Positions 34,879-44,894 of a stretch of 64,000 nucleotides of DNA are shown here, in pieces; position 1 is the stretch's first letter; every line of letters starts with the position of its first letter. The stretch spans positions 2,030,610-2,094,609 of the forward strand of contig NZ_JALCLM010000001.1 of the NCBI RefSeq assembly GCF_022647885.1, in the 5' to 3' direction. The position numbers and the translations under genes are program-made. The notes beneath the pieces are model-generated. The model saw nothing but the letters and a program-made list of their open reading frames with translations. It was not told where the DNA came from and did no database searches. The stretch is from Bifidobacterium sp. Lineage in GTDB: Bacteria; Actinomycetota; Actinomycetes; Actinomycetales; Bifidobacteriaceae.

Positions 34879-34951
34879 AGATAACTGCAATAAAAGTGCA
34901 GCTATTCGACATATTTTTGGCGAAAAAGCTGCACTTTTATTGCAGTTATCT
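34879..34951. repeat. Palindromic GATAACTGC repeat, copy 4
   Basis: Arms 34879-34903 and 34927-34951 are exact complements over 25 bases (outer AGATAACTGCAATAAAAG, inner TGCAGCT), with a 23-base loop. It begins 15 bases after the GNAT stop and ends 61 bases before dapB on the same strand. Confidence 0.9.
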
Positions 34952-34965
34952 TGATTCGGAGAGGA

Positions 34966-35673
34966 CTAGGCAGCACCTAAGTAGATGTAACGAGTGTCAT
35001 CCGAGGGCCAGAAGGGATGTTCATCATCACCCGCAACCACACAATCGTCAGCAGCTGGCAATTCTGCGATTCGTTCGAGTTGCTGATGATCGTAGAAACT
35101 GTAGTTGCAACTGGTGTCGGTATGCAGGAAGAAATGGTTGACACCCTGCTCGCGTAAGCGTTGCTTCATGTTGCCAAACAATGTGCCACCAACGCCGTGT
35201 CCACGAGAGCGTGAGGAAACAAGAAACAGCTGTAACTCGGCCTGACTCCGATCTTGCACATCAGCGTCTTTGTCCATACAAACTTCAATACCGTGCCAGT
35301 GCATCAAATCAGACAGCGCTCTGCAACCTTCGGGGTTGGCAGACATCTGAGCGTCAACAATATTCAGCTTGGTACCCGCCTCTTTGAATAGCGCTGGACG
35401 GTCTTCAATCTTGAGCAGCACCACCCCGACAATGTGACCATCTAATACGGCGACTTCACCATCCGTGCTCTCGCGCAAGTATCGCAGTACACTTCTCCGT
35501 GCGCTCAAAGCCGCGATAAGAGTACCAATATGAGGCTCAATGTGGAACCACATATCTTCAAAGAGTTTGCAGATTTCGTCCACATCAGACCAAGCAATCT
35601 CACGATACATCACCTGACCTTGGCGAGATTCTGGCGTTGTCTTCTCAACCATGTTGTCTGTTGAATTCTGCAT
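34966..35673 (-). CDS. GNAT-family acetyltransferase
   Basis: 235 residues. The acetyl-CoA loop reads FLVSSRSRGHGVGGTLF, the RxxGxG/A motif of the GNAT fold, near residue 165. VAVLDGHIVGVVLL forms the central strands and HTDTSCNYSFYDHQQLERI the C-terminal motif B. The substrate is not predictable. ATG 35673 has AGGAGA five bases upstream; the longer frame to 35703 is not needed. Its stop is 15 bases from the repeat element, which could separate it from dapB. Confidence 0.85.
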   Translation of the reverse strand: MQNSTDNMVEKTTPESRQGQVMYREIAWSDVDEICKLFEDMWFHIEPHIGTLIAALSARRSVLRYLRESTDGEVAVLDGHIVGVVLLKIEDRPALFKEAGTKLNIVDAQMSANPEGCRALSDLMHWHGIEVCMDKDADVQDRSQAELQLFLVSSRSRGHGVGGTLFGNMKQRLREQGVNHFFLHTDTSCNYSFYDHQQLERIAELPAADDCVVAGDDEHPFWPSDDTRYIYLGAA

Positions 35674-35754
35674 AACTCTCTCCTGCGCGGCGATCCGACG
35701 CAAAATCTATGTTCTGATAACTTTTTGAATGTTATTACGTTGTTGTAAGTAATA

Positions 35755-35771
35755 AACCACAATATGTGGTT
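35755..35771 (-). terminator. Terminator of the adnA-adnB-like operon
   Basis: AACCACA-ATA-TGTGGTT, 70 bases after the stop codon on the minus strand, followed by TATTACTT. Stem of seven pairs. Confidence 0.45.
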
Positions 35772-35840
35772 ATGGGAAATCACACTTACCCAGCATGCCC
35801 GCTTACGCATCTGCGGACTGTGCCCTTTTATGCATGTACC

Positions 35841-38800
35841 TCAATCATTGTCAGATGCAGTTGGGACACCAAGCCTGACGATGTCCATAATTGCCTCTCG
35901 CGTTTCCCCTAGTACAGGAATTTCAGCGCTCTGTGCTGTCTCCTCACTCAGATAGTAGAGGCAAGCGTCGATGCTGTCCAATTCCACACCTTCTATCACT
36001 GAGAGCAATAAGCGATATATCTCTAATTGCATCAGCTTTTCCTTACGTTCGGCAGCACTTCTCGGACGGCGTCCCGTTTTCCAATCGACAATCGTAAAAC
36101 GCTTAGTCGTGTCATTGGGGTCTAAGCCACCTTCGAATATGGCATCTAACTTGCCGTTGACCACTGAACCATCAAGATATGCCACGATCGGACGTTCCAC
36201 CCAAAGCACTGTTCTGCTCGCCCACGCCGATGCTGCCAACCTTCGTTGCCACATACTTAGTTGCGCGTTAACAGTCGAGCTCATAACGTCACTACTCACT
36301 GCACTAGCATCCTGAGCTTCATCGATTGCGCGTAGCATTCCCTTCCTCATCTGCTCAACATCTACTAGTCCTCGATCATCGCCTTGCGAAGGTGCGTCAC
36401 TGTCGATGCTTGGTATCAAAAATCGACTTGCCCACTCATGGAACATCGTTCCAGCAGCGGCTGAGGGGGACGACACCTTGGGAATAGGACGAACGACACC
36501 TTGCCAGTACTCTCGTTCATGTTCTTCAGAGAGCACACCTGATCTTGCCTGTATAGCTGTCACATGCTGTGTGCCGTGTTGAAGAATACGACCGCCAAGA
36601 TTGCGCAGCTCCTCAAGGTTCTCAGAATTGATAGATGGACCACCGAAACGGCCCACGGTAGATTGCACCACACGTTCAGCCTGAGCAAACAATGAAAACT
36701 CTGCGTTGTATTTGCTGTCGTCTGCATCTCGTAACTCACTGGCCAACTCTGCAGAGCGCTCCAACGCAGCTGATACTGAGGGCGTTAATGAGATGGGCCA
36801 GAGAGCAGGCTGAGCATTAACATGGCCAATTGAGGGGGCATCCTGCTGTGCAGATTGCACAACAGCGCATTCGTATTCCTGAGCATTGGCACCGACAAAC
36901 AAGCCCACCGGAGGCATGGCTTCACCATCATTAACCGCACGACTGCCTCCGGATGGCACGCAGGAATTGTCACGAATAAATAAATCTCGTAATTCCACCC
37001 AAAAATTGGAAGCCACACCTTCAACATCTACCTGCTGAGTATCCAGAGCTGCCATAGGATCGCTGGGGGTGGCTGCGAAAGTCAGCAGGATATCGTGTTT
37101 TGCACGAGTAAGCGCCACATATGCCAGACGACGCTCATCGTCATGTTGTCTAGCACCATATTCCTGCATTTGTGTTAGGAAATGCTCACTGCGGTGCGGC
37201 ACACCTTGCTGAAGCTCATCTACTGATGGGAAGGGACGCAAAGTACCGAAGGCCTCATCCACAATGGCATCAAGCGTAAGATTTCCTATCGTTTGTACTG
37301 GATCGCTGTCAAGAGAAGCATCATGTGGTAAACGTGGCAGTATCATCGCATCAGCACGCACCGGTACCGGCACTGCAGTTGGATCACTAAGCCAGCTGTT
37401 CGCAGTTTGTTCATAACGAATTGATGCGTAGTCATTATCCTCTTGCGTATTGTTCTCATCTATACGCGTGATACTCAGATAGTCGCCTTGACTGCTAGGA
37501 AAACTTCCATCTTTTAACCCCACTAGAGCTACAGCATCCCATTCAAGACCTTTAGCTTGATGTATGGTCATCAGCACTACATCAGCATGATTCTGCTGGG
37601 CAGATGATGGCTCATCAGGGCTTTTTCTCATGGAATCTAGCCAAGCAACAAAACCGTAAAGACTTGCCACACCGTCATCCGGCAGATCAGCAACAAAGTT
37701 ATCAACCAAGCTGTCAAGAGACCCCAATGTTGCGGTAGCTTCACTGGCCTGTAAACCATCCGAGGGTTGTTGTATTACGCGCGAGAGCACTACATCAATA
37801 TCGAGGTCTAAAGCCTCAATCGCACCCCTTACTGCCTGCTTCACACCAGAGGTGCTCTGAGATTGAGCTTGACGCAATACTCGTGACGCACGACACAACG
37901 AACGCCATCCATCCTCGCTAAACCGACTTTTCGCAGCATTACCGGATTCAAGAGAGAAACAGCGTTCATCCATCAACACGTCTACGAGGAACACACCATC
38001 CGGAACCAAATCACGATGCAGCCGAACCGCCTGAGCAAGATCCTTACCGAATAAGCCGTTAACAACCACACCTGCCTCCACAAGCGCACGGTAGCGGTGT
38101 TCGTTGTTGAGATCCTCGCACCATCTAGCCAAAGCGTTGAGATCACGTGGCGAAATTCGATATCGTGCCGAGGCTAGCAAGCGCATCAGCGAAGCCGAAT
38201 CCGTATGGTCGCTGATAACGTGTAGCACGGCAAGCACATCCATTATTTCGGGTTTCTCCAACAAAGCGGAGTACCCTACCACTTCACAACGTAGTCCGGC
38301 CGCTTGCATCGCATCACGATATTTTGGCATCTCTGATTTAGAGCGAAACAGCACTGCTACGTGTGGAGCTGAAATATCAACGCGATCATCCCCACCAGAT
38401 TTTTTACCGAAACGTGTAATCGCATGTTTGGCGAAACGAATTACTCCATCGATCTCTTGTGCGACAGTCCGATACCCCAACAGACCGAGAGTGCCTTCAT
38501 CAGCTTCATCTCTCGGGCGAAGCTCATGCACCTCAACTTCGTGCATTCTCGCACTGGAAGCTGGACCGCTGTGTTCACGCAGATTACGTGTTAAAGCATT
38601 TGCTGCTCGAAGCACAATACGAGGATTACGAAATGTGATAGACAGCGTATTCGGCTCACGCAGGGTCCCGAATTGTTCCTGAAAAGTTCGAAAAGCACCT
38701 GGGCTGGCGCCTCTCCATGCGTAGATAGATTGGAAGGGATCCCCCACTGCAGTTACAGATGTGGTATCCGTGACTGCTGCCCCATTCCCCTCTTCAAAAG

Positions 38801-39908
38801 TTCCGGTGCCGCTATGGAACGAAGCATCAGTGTGAAAAAGAGCAGCCAACAACATTGCCTGGGTGGTTGACGTATCTTGATATTCATCCAAAAAAACGTG
38901 AGAGAATCGTTTGCGATATTGCGTGCCTATGGAGGGGAATCGCGTTAAGAGCTGGAAAGCAGCCAAGGTAAAATCGCTAAATTCCGCCATACTCGCTTCA
39001 CGTTTCGCCCGTTGATATTGCTCAGCCAAAGCAAGCAACAACTCACGTTGACGTGCAACTCCTAACAATTCATGAGCTTTGAACAGCGTTTGCTGATGCT
39101 GTCTATACCCCATCTGACGAATCTTCTCGGCATAATCTGAATCAGAATCTTTCTTCAGACGTTTCGGAGCCTTCAATTTGACATCCGTGAATGCTACTGC
39201 AGGTATCTCCTCACCATGCATCCTTTGCTGCAATGTGGAGATAAATCCCTCATCCCATTGACTCACACGCTCGGCAGCTTCTTCAAAGCTTGGACATTGT
39301 TCACTAATCATCGCACTCGTGCACGCATGCGCTAGTGCCAACACCTGATCCACAATCGTACCGAAGGATACAGTCGGTACATCAGCTTCATCGTCATTGG
39401 AAGACTGATTGCTATCAGCTCGCGCCTGTCTGAATGCCTCGAAAATTGTTTCACTGTTCTGATGGACCACTGAAGCAGCGAGTTGGTATGCACCAGCATC
39501 ACTGAGAGGTTGAGTCTGCTGATCCATGCCTACCAATAAGCCATAACGACGAACGATAGATTGGAAGAAAGCATCATAGGTAAACACTTCTGGTTTCAGA
39601 AAACCCTTGTCTGCATCAAGTTGCTTTTCCGTAACCTCGATGTGATTCGGAGTAGGGTCTAGTCCTTCACTTTGCACAGAATGCTCTTCGGCAAGCACCG
39701 CTGCCGACACTCGTGAAAGCAATTCAGAAGCTGCCTTGCGAGTAAAGGTGAGGCCTAAGATTTTCTCAGGTGGAACCCCTTGACGAATGAGGTTGATGAT
39801 ACGAAGCGTCATCGTCCAAGTTTTACCTGAACCTGCGCCTGCAACGACAAGCAAATCACCATGGATCGGTGCCCCAATCACGGAATGCTGCTCAGCAGTG
39901 TCCCTCAT
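35841..39908 (-). CDS. AdnB-like UvrD-family helicase with C-terminal nuclease
   Basis: 1355 residues; motor and nuclease subunit of an actinobacterial double-strand-break resection machine. Walker A is VVAGAGSGKTWTM near residue 25, motif II HVFLDEYQDTST, motif III AVGDPFQSIYAWRGA and motif VI YVALTRAKHDILLT, all intact. The C-terminal PD-(D/E)XK nuclease has GKLDAIFE, IVDWKTGRR and QLEIYRLL. It is larger than mycobacterial AdnB (about 1100 residues) through extra polar linkers. The start ATG overlaps the stop of the upstream partner by four bases (ATGA), so the two are coupled. Family assignment is firm; the adnB name rests on motif quality and order. Confidence 0.88.
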   Translation of the reverse strand: MRDTAEQHSVIGAPIHGDLLVVAGAGSGKTWTMTLRIINLIRQGVPPEKILGLTFTRKAASELLSRVSAAVLAEEHSVQSEGLDPTPNHIEVTEKQLDADKGFLKPEVFTYDAFFQSIVRRYGLLVGMDQQTQPLSDAGAYQLAASVVHQNSETIFEAFRQARADSNQSSNDDEADVPTVSFGTIVDQVLALAHACTSAMISEQCPSFEEAAERVSQWDEGFISTLQQRMHGEEIPAVAFTDVKLKAPKRLKKDSDSDYAEKIRQMGYRQHQQTLFKAHELLGVARQRELLLALAEQYQRAKREASMAEFSDFTLAAFQLLTRFPSIGTQYRKRFSHVFLDEYQDTSTTQAMLLAALFHTDASFHSGTGTFEEGNGAAVTDTTSVTAVGDPFQSIYAWRGASPGAFRTFQEQFGTLREPNTLSITFRNPRIVLRAANALTRNLREHSGPASSARMHEVEVHELRPRDEADEGTLGLLGYRTVAQEIDGVIRFAKHAITRFGKKSGGDDRVDISAPHVAVLFRSKSEMPKYRDAMQAAGLRCEVVGYSALLEKPEIMDVLAVLHVISDHTDSASLMRLLASARYRISPRDLNALARWCEDLNNEHRYRALVEAGVVVNGLFGKDLAQAVRLHRDLVPDGVFLVDVLMDERCFSLESGNAAKSRFSEDGWRSLCRASRVLRQAQSQSTSGVKQAVRGAIEALDLDIDVVLSRVIQQPSDGLQASEATATLGSLDSLVDNFVADLPDDGVASLYGFVAWLDSMRKSPDEPSSAQQNHADVVLMTIHQAKGLEWDAVALVGLKDGSFPSSQGDYLSITRIDENNTQEDNDYASIRYEQTANSWLSDPTAVPVPVRADAMILPRLPHDASLDSDPVQTIGNLTLDAIVDEAFGTLRPFPSVDELQQGVPHRSEHFLTQMQEYGARQHDDERRLAYVALTRAKHDILLTFAATPSDPMAALDTQQVDVEGVASNFWVELRDLFIRDNSCVPSGGSRAVNDGEAMPPVGLFVGANAQEYECAVVQSAQQDAPSIGHVNAQPALWPISLTPSVSAALERSAELASELRDADDSKYNAEFSLFAQAERVVQSTVGRFGGPSINSENLEELRNLGGRILQHGTQHVTAIQARSGVLSEEHEREYWQGVVRPIPKVSSPSAAAGTMFHEWASRFLIPSIDSDAPSQGDDRGLVDVEQMRKGMLRAIDEAQDASAVSSDVMSSTVNAQLSMWQRRLAASAWASRTVLWVERPIVAYLDGSVVNGKLDAIFEGGLDPNDTTKRFTIVDWKTGRRPRSAAERKEKLMQLEIYRLLLSVIEGVELDSIDACLYYLSEETAQSAEIPVLGETREAIMDIVRLGVPTASDND

Positions 39909-42900
39909 CCCTTATCCTCCATCACACTGTTATGCAGTGCCTTCCAAGCAGGGCATCCCTCTGAACCACCTTTGTGACAACGATCGGCATTAAACTGAGC
40001 CAAATCGCTACTCAGTGACAGTTTCACACCTGCTGCAAAAAAGACACGCGATATCATGGTCAATGCCCAAATTCCTTGCTGCCCACACTGTTGCCGCACA
40101 AAACTCCATACTCGTTCACTGACACCAGACGGTGTCTCCTCAGGTAACTCATCTGGCTTATACGATGCGTCGATGGTGGGTGAACCCGTTCTCGGAACGA
40201 ATACTGAATTAAACTTGCCCTCTCTAATCAACGCAGGCTGATAACTTGATTCCTCTGCTCTCGAGGTTGCGGGTGCATCAGACACAGCAACGTCAAAGAG
40301 TACAGCCTGAGAAATGCTCTGTGGTACATCACCATTGCTAATATCACCAGCACCAAAATATTGTCCCAACTGATAACACACCAGTTGCAAATCTGAAAAT
40401 ACTTCCCTACGCGAATGTCCTTTACCGGTTTTGTAATCCACCAATCGTGTTACTCGTTGGCCATTCAAGATACGATGCTCAAGACGATCAATACGACCTG
40501 AGAGTTGTACCGCTAATCCGGTGTTCACCTGCGCGGGGAATCCCCCAACCAAAGCTGACATCACCGCACATAATTCTGGCAGTTCCAGCAAGTACTCATC
40601 GCCATACGTAGCGTTCCATATAGAAAGTATGTCTGAGAAAGTCAGTCTGGCAGTGAATGGCAACTCGCATTCCACACTTTCCAGCTGACCAACGTCAATA
40701 GGCGCTTTGCCTGATTGCGCATAATTCTTTTGCACACTCCGTACAAAATATGAAGCAATATTGCTCATGATTTTGCGAGCGCTGGCATCTCGACGAAGCA
40801 GGTCATAGTTTTGCTGATAGTTGGGTGGACTACTGAGCTCATGAGAAAGCTGCTTGTACAAAGCCATCATGACATCGGTTCTGGAATCAATGAGAGTTTG
40901 CTCTCCCTGATGTTGTAGACCCTCATCAATGCTTTCAGCCTTATCCAAACCTTGTTCGCTGGCCAACTGCGCTACATGATGCACTACTGTGCCAAAGCTC
41001 ATATAGATTGATCCTGGCTGCGGGCCGCTGAGCTGCCTACCCAATGCCCATTCAAGTGGACATTGCCAGATACTGTCTACAGCGGAGGGAGACAGTGTGA
41101 CCGTAATCGTGGACTCTGCGGTGGTGTGTTCGGCAGTCTGCAAAGAGTGGACTGTCGCCTCATCTGCAGCGCCGGATATATCGAGCACCGTTGACGAATC
41201 CGAGATGGGCATCTGCTGCTCTACCTCACCATGGTGCGTGTCACCACGGTAGAGAAATGCCCAGGAATCAGGATTGGCTGCTTGGTATCCAAGACTATCT
41301 AACAGTCTCAATGTGCGAGATGCGTCTTCAATCTCGCGTTTGGTTGGAGCCCCGCCCGGTGCCATATCGACAGTATTTCCATGGCTATGTTGCTTTGTTG
41401 CCTCGCTCATTGATGCTCTGAGTAACACGCTTCGTGCCACAGTGATTAGCCCGCGTGGACTGAGTTCTAGACCTCCAAAATCTGAATGCTCGCCATTGGA
41501 CGATCCAACCTCAGTAAATTGTGCATGCGTTGCATCATTCACACGAGGGCAGAGTTCTGGTAAATAGCCGAAGAGGAAGTCAGAAGGGACAGTATCCTCA
41601 TTCCAAACGGCGCTCCATATCGCCTGTTGCGAAGCTCGGCTCAAGGCCATCAGCATATTTTTCTTCTCCGCATGCAATGTGCTGCGCAAACGGCCGCCAG
41701 CAGATGAGAAAACGAAACCGGCTGGCACATCATGAAAACGCATCACCAAATCAGCAAGATCTTCGGTACCAAACAAAGTATCGCGTTGCGTAACATTCGG
41801 CCATACCCCCTCTTGCAAAGTAGGAAGCCACACCAAAGGCCAGCGCTGTGCCTCCGCCGCTGCTCCAGCTGGCGTGGTCAAGGTCACCGCATGCTCCACC
41901 GGTCCGATGTGTGCCAAGGAATCCGCTTCGATTTGCATGCCTGAGACCTGCGTAATAAATGCATCAACATTGTTGAAGGTCTGTGTGCCAGAAGCAAATT
42001 GGAACAAACGCATCATTGCATCAAGGCGGTCATTGGCGAGCTCGCCTCGATGTGTGGCAGATAGTGACTCACGTTGCCACTCACTTGCTAGTCCACAGGC
42101 ATCCCAAGCTTGCCACAACACATATTCTGGTTCAGAAACATCCAAAGCAGAAATCCCTGAACACACTTTGTGCAATATGTCGCATAAGCGTCTCAAAGCA
42201 TCAACGTCAGCATCGTGTCCATGTTTTGAGGCGATCGCGTCCATCATATTCAGCAGATTTTCCCGATCTTGCTGTTCAGAAAGCAGTAGTACTGCATACA
42301 TAGAAGATCGATTGAGTGCTCCCTTCGTTTGGGAGCGCGAACGTCCTGTAGCAGTCAGAGAATCGTCGACAACTATGCCTCGTTCATCGAAGCGTTGCTG
42401 CCTCATGGCTTCGATGCCCTCGTGAAGACGCTTCCACACGAGCATCAGTTGCGAGGCTTTAGAAGCGTCTGAAGATTCAGAACTGCGATTATCTTGATCT
42501 CTTATCTTGTCATTGAACGCGACCATATTCACGGAGATTTTTTCTCCGTCAGTTCGGTCCGTACTCGAAGATGCGTCAGAATATGCAGTTAGATTATCGA
42601 GTTTGGCCAAAGCCACACATGAATCCATCAGCATATCGAGGCGCTGCAAACGCACTGGTCGTTCACCTGCGCCCTCAGGCATCTTCGCCATAACAAGCGG
42701 GCTCGAAAGCACAGCTCTGATGCGATTACGAATCCACTGAGCTTGAGTATCACTATCTGGAATCGTTTGCGTGCTACCAGCGACATCGCCTGAATGAGTG
42801 TTACACCGCCGCTCCGCTAATTCAATCAGAGCAAATAAACCTTGTACAACAGGTTCTTCCCTAAGGGGTCTAGTAACTGAAGAATACCGAACCGGTACAC

Positions 42901-44563
42901 CCTCTTGACGTAGCCGCTGCCCGAAGCTCTCTACCGTCACATTATCGTGAGCGATAACCGCCATATCGTTCCAATCTCTGTCATTCGCCAAAGATTCGTG
43001 CTTAATCTGCCAAACTACGTGAGCCAGTTCTTCCTCTGGAGTATGGAATAGATGCGCTTGGATGCTACCGTCCTTAGACGTACCATTCTCAGCACTGAGC
43101 TTTCGGATAGGCAGCGATCCTTCCCACTGCGGGAGTTTCCCTGGCCTTCGAGGTAGAGCTGTGTTTTCTTGCTCTTCGCTGGGTATGCTCAACGAAACTC
43201 TGGCCGCCACTAAATCCAGATAGCTATGACTTTGTTGCTCTGTTAGGTTAGCCGCATCCAACAAAGGTCTCGCCGGCAAAAGAATTCTTTTAGCATTCAA
43301 ACGACCCAGCTGACACGCATTATCGAAAAGATGAGCGTGAGCTCGCTGGGCATTGTCCATATTGAGCACCTCAGCATGTTTCTGGCTGGTAAGCCCAGTA
43401 GTTATGCGCAGATCAAGGTATTCAGGGTACGAACCTCTGAACACCTGCACTGCTTCATCGCTATTGCCCACTAATATCAGAGAACACCCATGCTTGTGGA
43501 CTGATTCAGACGGTGCTGATTCAGACAGCGCCTGCAGCAATGACATCCCCGCGAGAGTGACATCTTGCCAATCATCAACAACTAACAATTTCGGGATACG
43601 CAGCAATTGAGGGTTGCTTCGGACTGCTTGTGCAGCCTCAACTAACAGCCGAGATGAGTCCAAACGAGCCTCGTCGGGGTATGTGCTTTCTATATGTTCG
43701 GCGTATTCACGCCACAAGCTGAAAGCCAAACGCCATTGTATTTCGAGTGATGACCGCTCCTGCTCGGGCAACATAGTTGTTTGCAGAGCATCTATGACCT
43801 CTTGCTCGTCGTCAAATTCCAAACCTAGTTCGTTGATACGGGCGAGAGTGTCACGTAGCTGGGCCACGAAGTCGGCTCTGATGGCATCCGATAATGTGGG
43901 CAAAGAATCCAATCCGCCATCGCTCTGTTGCATGCTGCGCATAAACGCGCCGGATTGATATTGCTCACCACTCGTTCCTATTGATTGTTGCAAGTCTCTG
44001 CCGGTAAGCATATTGACCCAGGATGGGACATTACCGTAATACTTGCGTAGTAGGCCACAAGATTCACATGAATCTCCCCTAAGGACATGTTGAACATGCT
44101 GCGCTAACACGTTCCTTAAGAGTGTTTCCTGTTCCGCGCCATTAAGCAATTTCGGGATGGGCAAATGCTTGGCACGATGATCTTCATTAAGTAGACGAAA
44201 TGCCAAAGCTGACAGTGTGCCAACTGGTCTTGATTGGTCGACGACTCCTCTAGACTCGATCACTTTTCTACTCATATGAGCAGCTGCTTGACGTCCTGAG
44301 ACCACCATAAGGGCATTATCAACGCCGAAAATCTCAATACCTTCCAGAAGACTTGCGAGTGCAAAACTTGTTTTGCCACTGCACGGTGGTCCTGTCACCA
44401 CCAAGCTTGAGGTGCTCTCACCGTTATCGTTGCGCAGTGTGCCGCTAAACAGTCGCCTTGTCAAGGACAGCGCCTGCCTTATACCTTTGTCCTCAAGATC
44501 AGTCATATCCTCAAGAATATGACCTGGTCTGTCCGTCCTCACGGAACCTTCAGAGATCAGCAC
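39905..44563 (-). CDS. AdnA-like helicase-nuclease subunit with degenerate motor
   Basis: 1552 residues; partner of the AdnB-like protein. Walker A (VVTGPPCSGKTSFAL) is present, but motif II reads VVDDWQDVTL and motif III GNSDEAVQVFRGS, lacking the usual DExQD and GDxxQSI. That matches the weak motor of mycobacterial AdnA. The C-terminal nuclease is intact: GRIDRLE, RLVDYKTGKG and LQLVCYQLG. Cysteines at WQCPLEWAL before the nuclease and at QQC, DRC and EGCPAW after it are placed as in Fe-S nucleases of the AddB type, though the last spacing is altered. Start uncertain: GTG 44563, a GTG seven codons on, or ATG 44506. First gene of the operon. Confidence 0.85.
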   Translation of the reverse strand: MLISEGSVRTDRPGHILEDMTDLEDKGIRQALSLTRRLFSGTLRNDNGESTSSLVVTGPPCSGKTSFALASLLEGIEIFGVDNALMVVSGRQAAAHMSRKVIESRGVVDQSRPVGTLSALAFRLLNEDHRAKHLPIPKLLNGAEQETLLRNVLAQHVQHVLRGDSCESCGLLRKYYGNVPSWVNMLTGRDLQQSIGTSGEQYQSGAFMRSMQQSDGGLDSLPTLSDAIRADFVAQLRDTLARINELGLEFDDEQEVIDALQTTMLPEQERSSLEIQWRLAFSLWREYAEHIESTYPDEARLDSSRLLVEAAQAVRSNPQLLRIPKLLVVDDWQDVTLAGMSLLQALSESAPSESVHKHGCSLILVGNSDEAVQVFRGSYPEYLDLRITTGLTSQKHAEVLNMDNAQRAHAHLFDNACQLGRLNAKRILLPARPLLDAANLTEQQSHSYLDLVAARVSLSIPSEEQENTALPRRPGKLPQWEGSLPIRKLSAENGTSKDGSIQAHLFHTPEEELAHVVWQIKHESLANDRDWNDMAVIAHDNVTVESFGQRLRQEGVPVRYSSVTRPLREEPVVQGLFALIELAERRCNTHSGDVAGSTQTIPDSDTQAQWIRNRIRAVLSSPLVMAKMPEGAGERPVRLQRLDMLMDSCVALAKLDNLTAYSDASSSTDRTDGEKISVNMVAFNDKIRDQDNRSSESSDASKASQLMLVWKRLHEGIEAMRQQRFDERGIVVDDSLTATGRSRSQTKGALNRSSMYAVLLLSEQQDRENLLNMMDAIASKHGHDADVDALRRLCDILHKVCSGISALDVSEPEYVLWQAWDACGLASEWQRESLSATHRGELANDRLDAMMRLFQFASGTQTFNNVDAFITQVSGMQIEADSLAHIGPVEHAVTLTTPAGAAAEAQRWPLVWLPTLQEGVWPNVTQRDTLFGTEDLADLVMRFHDVPAGFVFSSAGGRLRSTLHAEKKNMLMALSRASQQAIWSAVWNEDTVPSDFLFGYLPELCPRVNDATHAQFTEVGSSNGEHSDFGGLELSPRGLITVARSVLLRASMSEATKQHSHGNTVDMAPGGAPTKREIEDASRTLRLLDSLGYQAANPDSWAFLYRGDTHHGEVEQQMPISDSSTVLDISGAADEATVHSLQTAEHTTAESTITVTLSPSAVDSIWQCPLEWALGRQLSGPQPGSIYMSFGTVVHHVAQLASEQGLDKAESIDEGLQHQGEQTLIDSRTDVMMALYKQLSHELSSPPNYQQNYDLLRRDASARKIMSNIASYFVRSVQKNYAQSGKAPIDVGQLESVECELPFTARLTFSDILSIWNATYGDEYLLELPELCAVMSALVGGFPAQVNTGLAVQLSGRIDRLEHRILNGQRVTRLVDYKTGKGHSRREVFSDLQLVCYQLGQYFGAGDISNGDVPQSISQAVLFDVAVSDAPATSRAEESSYQPALIREGKFNSVFVPRTGSPTIDASYKPDELPEETPSGVSERVWSFVRQQCGQQGIWALTMISRVFFAAGVKLSLSSDLAQFNADRCHKGGSEGCPAWKALHNSVMEDKG

Positions 44564-44894
44564 ATACAGGATTGAGCTATTGCATAGTTTGCTGTCGGCA
44601 ACTGCCTAAACGCGATGCCCCGACTGGGCTTGTCATCAGTCATCTCTGGGACCGTAATAGTCAGACCTACACAGGATTTCAACAAACATCAATACGGCTA
44701 TTCGTCGCTTTGGCGGATAGTGTGAACGACTGCGACAAAGACTGTTCCTCAAAAGCTGACACGGCGAGGATATGTTAAGGCATCGGTCATGGATGTTGTT
44801 GCGGAATGTATCCATACCCTGCCTGAGATAGGTAAGTAAGTATTCGTACCGCCAAGACGGTGCACTGCAGCGTAACTTTACGACACGGGAGATT
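44564..44894. other. Intergenic region between the adnA-like gene and an MFS gene
   Basis: 331 bases between divergent genes. No reading frame with a ribosome binding site, no strong hairpin and no clear promoter boxes are seen. Confidence 0.35.

Noticed and set aside
38104-38682. 192-codon plus-strand frame inside the adnB-like gene
   Set aside because: Shadow of a strongly supported helicase coding region; Ser/Arg-rich and without family resemblance.
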